A stretch of 8,362 nt of DNA from positions 1 through 8,362 of the forward strand of contig JAGXOB010000098.1 of NCBI GenBank assembly GCA_019894735.1, in the 5' to 3' direction. Below, piece after piece: positions 1 to 4,927 of the stretch. The stretch is from Promethearchaeota archaeon. Its GTDB lineage: Archaea; Asgardarchaeota; Lokiarchaeia; Sigynarchaeales; SOKP01. Under the pieces are notes generated by a model, which worked only from the letters and a program-made list of their open reading frames with translations, did no database searches and was not told where the DNA came from. The position numbers were made by a program, and so were the translations under genes. Each line of letters starts with the position of its first letter. Position 1 is the stretch's first letter.

Positions 1-647
1 CCTGTAGGTAATCCAAATTCAGATTTCACCAATCTCGTTGTTTCGGCATTAATCCCAATAGAGGGTAAATCTAACACTGCAGTGTCTACAATTATGTTTT
101 CAATATCAGCTTTTAGTGCTTTAGGGATTAGTTCTTTATGTAGAAATTCTATTTTTTGGTGAGGAAATATATATTTATTTCCGAAGGTTAACAAAACAGC
201 GGATTTTACGCCGATTTCTTTCAATTTAGCTAAACTTTCTTCAGTTGTAGCTTCGTCTATACTGTTTAAAATTGCTCTATCTAAAAGTCCAACTTCTTTT
301 AACCCTTCCATTGCTGGAATCCGGGAACTATCGTTAAGACCGTCGACTAAGAAAGGGTAATCGACTATATCGGCTACAAATTCGCATTCTTTCAACAATG
401 CTTCCGGATACCCTCCGACCACATCTATTATCCCTTGCATTCCAGTGTCTTCGATAACCTCTGAATAATCGTTTAATTCTTGTTCTACGAGTTTTTTATC
501 TATTTTACCTGTTTTTTCGTCTAGTAAAGCGGCGTGATTAGTATAGAAAACAGTTGCGATCATCACCACAGGATTTTCTCCTGGTTGACCTCCCATACGA
601 GTAGATCCGATTTCTACTACTCTTTGCTCTTTTTCAAAATTCAACAT
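1..647 (-). CDS. mtrH: Tetrahydromethanopterin S-methyltransferase subunit H family protein (MtrH), partial
   Basis: I translated this by hand from the ATG at 647-645. The frame stays open for 215 codons to the window edge, so the C-terminal third is missing (the family is usually around 310 residues). Family signatures seen in order are GGQPGE (residues 19-24), a DVVGGYPEA stretch (75-83), PFLVDG (98-103), LLDRAILNSI (121-130), GVKSAVLL (146-153), VDTAVLDLPSIG (187-198) and FGLP (211-214). In methanogens MtrH is the cytoplasmic subunit that moves the methyl group between methyl-tetrahydromethanopterin and the corrinoid of MtrA. Homologues in other archaea are thought to feed methyl groups from other donors through a separate corrinoid protein. 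Here it follows an archaeosortase gene by 53 bp and no other mtr subunit precedes it, unlike the methanogen operon where mtrH comes last. A weak GATGAT stretch is the only ribosome-site candidate. Family assignment is firm; canonical Mtr function is not. Confidence 0.9.
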   Translation of the reverse strand, partial: MLNFEKEQRVVEIGSTRMGGQPGENPVVMIATVFYTNHAALLDEKTGKIDKKLVEQELNDYSEVIEDTGMQGIIDVVGGYPEALLKECEFVADIVDYPFLVDGLNDSSRIPAMEGLKEVGLLDRAILNSIDEATTEESLAKLKEIGVKSAVLLTFGNKYIFPHQKIEFLHKELIPKALKADIENIIVDTAVLDLPSIGINAETTRLVKSEFGLPT

Positions 648-662
648 GATAATCATCAAAAA

Positions 663-682
663 AATTGTTTAATTGAACAATT
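663..682. repeat. Near-perfect 20-bp palindrome upstream of mtrH
   Basis: The sequence is AATTGTTTAATTGAACAATT: two 8-base arms around AATT, with one T/G mismatch. Its right half is 16 bases upstream of the mtrH start codon and its left end 19 bases beyond the archaeosortase stop. A TATA-like stretch on the minus strand (700 to 690, TAATATTTTAA) would place mtrH transcription start near 670, within the palindrome, which is where an archaeal repressor site would sit. It could instead be an RNA hairpin at the archaeosortase 3' end, or chance in AT-rich DNA. Confidence 0.45.
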
Positions 683-689
683 AGTATCA

Positions 690-700
690 TTAAAATATTA
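690..700 (-). promoter_or_regulatory. Candidate TATA box for mtrH
   Basis: Read on the minus strand this is TAATATTTTAA, about 45-50 bases before the mtrH ATG. That spacing gives a predicted transcription start near 670 and a short leader of about 20 nt. It is a weak match in an AT-rich gap, so mtrH could equally be read through from the archaeosortase gene. Confidence 0.3.
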
Positions 701-1768
701 CTAATCTTCTTTCGGATTTTTTTGTTTTTTAAATTTTTTGCTGATTAAGGTGCCAATATAAATAATGCTAATAATGAACTCAGGGATCCACTTATGAAGC
801 AAAAGGACTATTATTGCTGCTATAAATGAACTTGCTGCGCTGATAGATACGTGAATGCTATCCCAAGGATAACCTAAATAATACAACTCGATTTGAATTA
901 ACATCCGAATAATATTTACCACGTAAAATATGAGAGATGAAACGACAAGTGCTTTAGCCTTTCTCCAAATAATGTCTTTATTTGTGTTTTTATCTCGAGA
1001 ATGGGGAGTGCAAATTATAATGCCTGCAAAAACGCAAATTGCTTGAATTCCTGTACAGAAAGTCTCAAAGTAAATGCTGGGTAACGGGTCGCCATTAATG
1101 TTACCAACAAAATCAAAACTCCAATGATATTTAACACCAGGAGAATAACTCGTTGATACATTCATATTAAAAAATAAATTTAGAAAGTATACAGTTTGCT
1201 TTACTACTATTTCGTGCAACCAGAATTGAGCTTCGGTATCAAAAAATAAATATATCCCATACGCTAATAGAGGTGTGCCAATAGCTAGTAATAATAAGGA
1301 GTTTAGGGAGAATATGTACTTTTTGTTTTCGAATTCAATTACCGGATTATTGTATGCTTTACTTTCTTCTGAATCTGAGTCATAACGAACATTTTTTATA
1401 CTCTTATCGTATTTATCTGTAATAATTAAACCCAATATCAGAAGCATAGGGATCATAACTATTCCAGTATTATTCTTAAATTCAGATTCCATTAGAGGAA
1501 TGGAAAAACCTATCATGACAGCGAAGAGTAGATTCAATGAATGATACAATATAATACCAAATTTTCTTTTATTGTCTAATTTTGCCCCGACAAATTTCAA
1601 TATTAAAAAGGTTTGAACAACAAATAATAGAACGGTTATCACTAATAAAATAATACTACTCAAATCTGGAGCAAGAAGAGGTATCAAAACGCTAAATATA
1701 AAACCTAATATTAAAATTAGCGATAATTCGACCCAAATCACATATTTATTTGCAAAATTTATTTTCAT
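701..1768 (-). CDS. Exosortase/archaeosortase family transmembrane protein
   Basis: A 355-residue polytopic membrane protein with hydrophobic segments near residues 10-30, 34-56, 72-92, 102-117, 152-174, 236-256, 272-295, 306-325 and 328-343. The family triad is visible: Cys238 in FCTGIQAICVFAG, Arg288 in VVNIIRML, and His306 in PWDSIHVSISAAS. CTGIQ followed by FAG resembles archaeosortase A. Archaeosortases are thought to cut surface proteins at a C-terminal tripartite signal (for example PGF-CTERM) and transfer them to a lipid, so the target must be encoded elsewhere. The charged stretch 118-150 should be cytoplasmic, and 176-232, just before the Cys helix, probably lies outside and may help bind substrate. 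At 355 residues it is longer than minimal family members because of the N-terminal membrane segments. It ends with a basic tail (KKFKKQKNPKED). The gene starts 93 bp after the aminotransferase stop; TATA-like matches at 1828-1837 and 1845-1853 are weak, so co-transcription is possible. The subtype is undetermined. Confidence 0.85.
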   Translation of the reverse strand: MKINFANKYVIWVELSLILILGFIFSVLIPLLAPDLSSIILLVITVLLFVVQTFLILKFVGAKLDNKRKFGIILYHSLNLLFAVMIGFSIPLMESEFKNNTGIVMIPMLLILGLIITDKYDKSIKNVRYDSDSEESKAYNNPVIEFENKKYIFSLNSLLLLAIGTPLLAYGIYLFFDTEAQFWLHEIVVKQTVYFLNLFFNMNVSTSYSPGVKYHWSFDFVGNINGDPLPSIYFETFCTGIQAICVFAGIIICTPHSRDKNTNKDIIWRKAKALVVSSLIFYVVNIIRMLIQIELYYLGYPWDSIHVSISAASSFIAAIIVLLLHKWIPEFIISIIYIGTLISKKFKKQKNPKED

Positions 1769-1861
1769 TATAACCAGAGATTAATGATTAATTACTTACA
1801 GACTAGTTGCAAATGTTAAATGTTACTAATATTTAAGATTATTTGTTATAAAACTCATTAG

Positions 1862-3097
1862 CTACATACTTTCTTCAATCAATTCTACAAGTTTTTGTCC
1901 CTTAGTTTTAATTTCTTTTTTAGAACTATTTATTCTAATACCATAATTGGAACCGAGGCCTGCATCAGAAACACCTACACTAATGTTGATCGCTCTCTCA
2001 AGTAAATCATCAGTGAGAGGTAACATACCTTTAGTATATTTGACAGAGTCCACTTCGTAATAAGGGCATGTAAAAGGACATCCTTCATCCGTTACAGTAT
2101 TCTGGTTTAAGAAATGTTCCATATTATTATAGACATGCCAACCCGATTTAGCAATAGTAGTGCAATTTAATTTCTGTGCTAATTTTCCAGCGCTTCCTAC
2201 AGTGGGCATATAGAAAGTTAAAAGAGTTCCTATATCGCCTTCTTCTTCTAAAATTCTTCGAAAATTAATCTCTTTGACTACTGAAAGAATGGATTTTAGA
2301 TACTTTTTATTTTCTTGAAGTCTCTCTTTGATATAATCGATTTTCTTTAGTTGCGCTCCAGCTACAGCCGCAGTAAGTTCATTCATTCGAAAATTAAGAC
2401 CTAATACTGTCCTATTACCTTGCTCTACTCCTTGTCGTAAGGGTAAATGTCCTTGATCGTGAATCGCAAACGCTCTTTTATATAATTCCTCATCGTTTGT
2501 AATCACTATTCCTCCATCACCCGCGGTGATCGTTTTGTAAACGTTCAGACTAAAAGTGCCCATTTTACCGTAAGTTCCTACAGATTTACCATGATAAGTT
2601 GCCCCAAACGCTTGAGCACAATCTTCGATCAATATAAGATTATTTTCTTCCACGATTTGAATAATTTCATCTAGATGCCCAGGATTCCCTAACATGTGAA
2701 CTAACATTATTGCTTTTGTCCGAGGAGTAATTTTATTTCTCACATCCTTTGGATCGAGTGTTAATGTATCGTCTACTTCCGCTAAAATTGGTATTGCTCT
2801 AGCGAAGATGATTGAAGTAATACTTGCAATAAATGTATATCCCGGCACTATAACCTCGTCTCCAGGTCCTATTTTTAAAGCCCATAAGGCTGTTAGTAAA
2901 GCAGATGTGCCTGAATTCACTGCTAATGCATAACTCGCTTTGGTATACTTTGCAAACTCTTGTTCCAAGGACCAAACCTTTGCTTTAAACTTAGGATTCT
3001 GTAAATCTCCATATCTATATAAGTATCCGGATTCAATCACTTCTAAAAGTGCTTCTTTTTCTTCCTTTCCAATAATATCCATACCCGGTCCTGGCAT
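1862..3097 (-). CDS. DegT/DnrJ/EryC1/StrS family PLP-dependent aminotransferase
   Basis: 411 residues, a full-length fold-type I sugar aminotransferase. PLP-site signatures are VNSGTSALLTAL (60-71), VIVPGYTFIASITS (82-95), IEDCAQAFGA (157-166; Asp159 should contact the pyridine nitrogen, Gln162 packs near it) and FSLNVYKTITAGDGG (182-196), where Lys188 is the expected Schiff-base lysine. NFRMNELTAAVAGAQL (235-250) is the usual helix after the lysine. The family aminates keto-sugars on nucleotides, or cyclitols, using glutamate or glutamine; the substrate cannot be read here. A C-terminal GCPFTCPYY stretch (339-347) carries two cysteines. The first Met is preferred because GGAGAGGAG lies six bases before it; Met6 would leave poorer spacing. 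It is the first gene of the minus-strand group and precedes an archaeosortase, which hints at cell-surface glycan work. That link is inference. Confidence 0.9.
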   Translation of the reverse strand: MPGPGMDIIGKEEKEALLEVIESGYLYRYGDLQNPKFKAKVWSLEQEFAKYTKASYALAVNSGTSALLTALWALKIGPGDEVIVPGYTFIASITSIIFARAIPILAEVDDTLTLDPKDVRNKITPRTKAIMLVHMLGNPGHLDEIIQIVEENNLILIEDCAQAFGATYHGKSVGTYGKMGTFSLNVYKTITAGDGGIVITNDEELYKRAFAIHDQGHLPLRQGVEQGNRTVLGLNFRMNELTAAVAGAQLKKIDYIKERLQENKKYLKSILSVVKEINFRRILEEEGDIGTLLTFYMPTVGSAGKLAQKLNCTTIAKSGWHVYNNMEHFLNQNTVTDEGCPFTCPYYEVDSVKYTKGMLPLTDDLLERAINISVGVSDAGLGSNYGIRINSSKKEIKTKGQKLVELIEESM

Positions 3098-3103
3098 TCA
3101 AAA

Positions 3104-3112
3104 CTCCTCTCC
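3104..3112 (-). promoter_or_regulatory. Strong Shine-Dalgarno site of the aminotransferase gene
   Basis: Minus-strand GGAGAGGAG ends six bases before the ATG at 3097. It is the clearest ribosome binding site in the window and fixes the start of the aminotransferase gene. The other genes have only weak sites, such as GGTGGGAT before the UPF0147 gene. Confidence 0.75.
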
Positions 3113-3137
3113 AACAAATCTACTAAGTAACAGAAGA

Positions 3138-3147
3138 TTTATATAAG
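3138..3147 (-). promoter_or_regulatory. TATA box (box A) for the aminotransferase gene
   Basis: Minus-strand CTTATATAAA, preceded by the A-rich ACTAAA that could serve as BRE. It lies about 45 bases before the start codon, so transcription would begin near 3115-3120 and leave a leader of roughly 20 nt that just includes the GGAGAGGAG site. This is the best archaeal promoter match in the window and probably drives the minus-strand group. Confidence 0.6.
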
Positions 3148-3293
3148 TTTAGTAGGATTACGATTCTTTAATATTTTGTTGTTAAACAAATAAATGAAGT
3201 GAACTCACCTAAAATTTAAAGAATATGATACTAAATTATTACGTAAGAAAAGCAAAATTTTTTTTCAAAGTATTATTCTTCAAAATGAAAAAC

Positions 3294-3302
3294 AATATTT
3301 TA
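3294..3302 (+). promoter_or_regulatory. Candidate TATA box for the YkgJ-type gene
   Basis: AATATTTTA lies about 35-40 bases upstream of the ATG at 3336, predicting a start near 3323 and a leader of about a dozen bases. This would suit the lack of a Shine-Dalgarno site before that gene. The match is modest, and the surrounding divergent gap (3098-3335) is AT-rich throughout. Confidence 0.3.
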
Positions 3303-3335
3303 AGCGTGATAAAATAACATTAATAGTGTGTAGAA

Positions 3336-4076
3336 ATGACTGAAAATAATGAAAATGAAGAAGGATCAAATAGAAAGGAAAAAGTCGAGGAAAAAGAGCA
3401 AGTGAAAGAAGACATTGAGGTAAAAGCTGATACGGAAGAAACTAAAGCAAAATTCACATTTAAGTGCACTCGATGTGATAAGTGCTGCCTTTCACGTGGA
3501 CCTATCCCTATTACTTTTTGGGATTTAGAACTATGGGCAAGAAATGGAGTAGTAGCTAATTTTTTACCTTATATGGATATATACAGTAAACCGGACGGCG
3601 GAATTGATCTAGTACTGAAACCCTTACCACCTCCCCCTCAAGAAGGAGAAGAAGAAAAACCACGAGATCCGTTTGGAAATATTCCCATCGAAGATCTTCT
3701 AGAAGTAAAATGTCCACTTTATAATAAAGAGAAAAAAGAATGCTTGGTTTATGATAATCGTCCTTTAAGTTGTAGAACTTACCCTTTAGAGTTTGATGGT
3801 AAGAACTATACTGTGGTTGATGTCGAATGCCCAGGTATAGGCGAGGAAGGCATGACTAAGGAAGATCTCACTAAAATGAGAGATACAGCAAAACAGATGT
3901 TTTACGAATTGACTCGCATCAGAATTGCCCTGCCCGTTTTAAGTCAACTAATTTCACAAAAAGTTATGATGGACTTGATGAGGCAAAATATGGAAGCAAT
4001 GAGCAAAATGAGCGAAGATGATCGGACAAAACTCGATGAAATTTTAAGGAAAGATCAAGAACCTCAACCAGAATAA
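3336..4076 (+). CDS. YkgJ family cysteine cluster protein
   Basis: 246 residues with eight cysteines in the arrangement of the YkgJ (UPF0153-like) family. The first group is C44-x2-C47-x2-C50-C51 in FKCTRCDKCC. The second is C126 (KCPLY), C136 (ECLVYDNRPLSC), C146 (CRTYPLEF) and C165 (ECPG). The family is expected to bind a metal, zinc or an iron-sulfur cluster, but its role is not established. Residues 1-38 are almost all Glu, Lys, Asp and Asn and should be disordered. A proline- and glutamate-rich loop (96-112, PLPPPPQEGEEE) separates the two cysteine groups. The C-terminal 65 residues look helical and Met-rich (QKVMMDLMRQNMEAMSKMS). No signal peptide is seen, so it is cytoplasmic. The first ATG is kept because the next in-frame Met is at residue 80, beyond the cysteine cluster. 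It is the first plus-strand gene of the divergent region; the macro domain gene follows 50 bp later. Confidence 0.88.
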   Translation: MTENNENEEGSNRKEKVEEKEQVKEDIEVKADTEETKAKFTFKCTRCDKCCLSRGPIPITFWDLELWARNGVVANFLPYMDIYSKPDGGIDLVLKPLPPPPQEGEEEKPRDPFGNIPIEDLLEVKCPLYNKEKKECLVYDNRPLSCRTYPLEFDGKNYTVVDVECPGIGEEGMTKEDLTKMRDTAKQMFYELTRIRIALPVLSQLISQKVMMDLMRQNMEAMSKMSEDDRTKLDEILRKDQEPQPE

Positions 4077-4080
4077 AAAA

Positions 4081-4098
4081 TTTTTCTATACTTTTTTT
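4081..4098 (+). terminator. T-rich tract after the YkgJ-type gene
   Basis: Five Ts (4081-4085), then CTATAC, then seven Ts (4092-4098), beginning four bases after the stop codon. Archaeal RNA polymerase often stops at such tracts without a strong hairpin. Read-through into the macro domain gene, 50 bp on from the stop, remains possible. Confidence 0.4.
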
Positions 4099-4126
4099 AC
4101 AACACCATATAAGAGTTAAATATTTC

Positions 4127-4648
4127 ATGAAAGAAATAAAAGTTAATAATTCTGTAATTAAACTAGTCCAAGGAGATATTACAGAATTAAATACGGATGT
4201 TATCGTTAATGCAGCGAATGCTCAATTAATTTTAGGTGGTGGGGTGGCTGGCGCAATTAGACGCAAAGGAGGACCAACAATTCAAGAAGAATGTGACAAA
4301 ATTGGAGGGACAATCGTAGGAGGCGCAGTTATTACTTCGGGAGGGAATCTAAAAGCCAAGTTCGTGATCCATGCTGTGGGTCCCCGAATGGGTGAAGTGG
4401 ACGAAGATACAAAATTAAAGAACGCTGTTGTTAACAGCCTTAAACTAATGGATGAGCGTGGATTAAAAACAATCGCGTTTCCCGCTATTTCTACCGGAAT
4501 ATTTGGGTATCCAATTGATAGATGCGCAAAAATTATGATCTCTACCGCTAAAAAATATCTCACTGAAGAAACCCAAATAAAAGAGATAATTTTTTGTTTA
4601 TACTCAACTCCAGACACTAAAGTTTTTAGCGATGAGTTGAATGAATAA
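4127..4648 (+). CDS. Macro domain (ADP-ribose-binding) protein
   Basis: 173 residues making up a single stand-alone macro domain. Signatures are QGDIT (15-19, Asp17 expected to contact the adenine), VIVNAANAQLILGGGVAGAI (25-44), the segment RRKGGPTIQEECDKIG (45-60), FVIHAVGP (79-86), and the phosphate-binding loop FPAISTGIFGYP (118-129). Macro domains bind ADP-ribose, and many remove it from proteins or hydrolyse ADP-ribose-1''-phosphate or O-acetyl-ADP-ribose. The glycine loop reads GGGVA (Ala41) where MacroD-type hydrolases have GGVD. The archaeal protein Af1521 also has alanine there, as I recall it. Hydrolase activity is therefore open, while ligand binding is likely. The ribosome site is weak (AAGAG at 4111-4115, 11 bases before the ATG). 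A long T run lies downstream. No ADP-ribosyltransferase or partner is visible nearby, so this is not an obvious toxin-antitoxin pair. Confidence 0.92.
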   Translation: MKEIKVNNSVIKLVQGDITELNTDVIVNAANAQLILGGGVAGAIRRKGGPTIQEECDKIGGTIVGGAVITSGGNLKAKFVIHAVGPRMGEVDEDTKLKNAVVNSLKLMDERGLKTIAFPAISTGIFGYPIDRCAKIMISTAKKYLTEETQIKEIIFCLYSTPDTKVFSDELNE

Positions 4649-4730
4649 AAATTGGTTTTATCTACATATTAGTAAAAATAAAGATTTAAAAGTTCGAAAT
4701 AGATTATTTTTGTACTCCATTTTTAATCAC

Positions 4731-4744
4731 TTTTTTTTTTTTTT
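4731..4744 (+). terminator. Run of 14 Ts after the macro domain gene
   Basis: An uninterrupted run of 14 Ts, 82 bases after the macro domain stop, preceded by shorter T tracts at 4706-4711 and 4720-4724. It is the longest homopolymer in the window and would serve as an archaeal T-tract terminator separating this gene from ppsA. A homopolymer this long is also liable to sequencing length error. Confidence 0.5.
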
Positions 4745-4757
4745 ATTATTCTCTCTC

Positions 4758-4837
4758 AGGAAGATAAAATATTTTCTCTAAAATTAGTTGACTTCTAATT
4801 ACTTGATGGTTTTGGAATCTTTTTAAGGAAGATAAAA
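4758..4837. repeat. Pair of 12-bp direct repeats upstream of ppsA
   Basis: AGGAAGATAAAA occurs at 4758-4769 and again at 4826-4837, 68 bp apart start to start, close to whole helical turns (about 6.5). A related GAAGATTAAAT follows the second copy at once (4839-4849). Between the copies is a small inverted repeat, AATTAG (4782-4787) with CTAATT (4795-4800). The set lies 90-170 bp before the ppsA start and could be a regulator site, but purine-rich repeats are common in DNA of this composition. Confidence 0.35.
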
Positions 4838-4882
4838 GAAGATTAAATATCCAATAATTAACAATTTTATTAAGCATCAAAA

Positions 4883-4891
4883 CTTAAAAAA
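4883..4891 (+). promoter_or_regulatory. Candidate TATA box for ppsA
   Basis: CTTAAAAAA sits about 40 bases before the ATG at 4928, placing the start of transcription near 4912-4915 and leaving a short leader. Within that leader AGTGAT (4916-4921) is a partial match to the 16S rRNA 3' end, six bases before the ATG. Both are weak matches. Confidence 0.3.
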
Positions 4892-4927
4892 AAAGTAATA
4901 GCAAAATAAATTTTTAGTGATTTTACT

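Noticed and set aside
1812..1825. Tandem AATGTTA repeat between the aminotransferase and archaeosortase genes
   Set aside because: Two copies of a 7-mer in AT-rich spacer are expected by chance and have no link to a clear promoter element.
2940..3146. 68-codon plus-strand open frame
   Set aside because: It lies antisense over the start of the aminotransferase and its promoter, has no family motifs, and is explained as a shadow of the real gene.
3175..3190. TTTGTT/AACAAA inverted repeat in the divergent gap, similar to the arms of the 663-682 palindrome
   Set aside because: Only six pairs with a different spacing (4 rather than 6 bases between the shared TTGTT and AACAA), so not convincing as a shared operator in AT-rich DNA.
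3199..3208. GTGA-AC-TCAC inverted repeat in the divergent gap
   Set aside because: Four-base arms are too short to separate from chance without conservation data.
3225..3317. 30-codon plus-strand frame in the divergent gap encoding a Lys/Phe-rich peptide
   Set aside because: It has no ribosome site and low complexity that follows from poly-A/T tracts, and it overlaps the likely promoter of the YkgJ-type gene.
4282..4617. 111-codon minus-strand open frame
   Set aside because: Wholly antisense to the macro domain gene, with no recognisable motif and no ribosome site; a shadow frame.
4127..4648. Macro domain gene as the antitoxin of a DarT-DarG type toxin system
   Set aside because: No DarT-like ADP-ribosyltransferase lies next to it; the neighbours are a YkgJ-type protein and ppsA.
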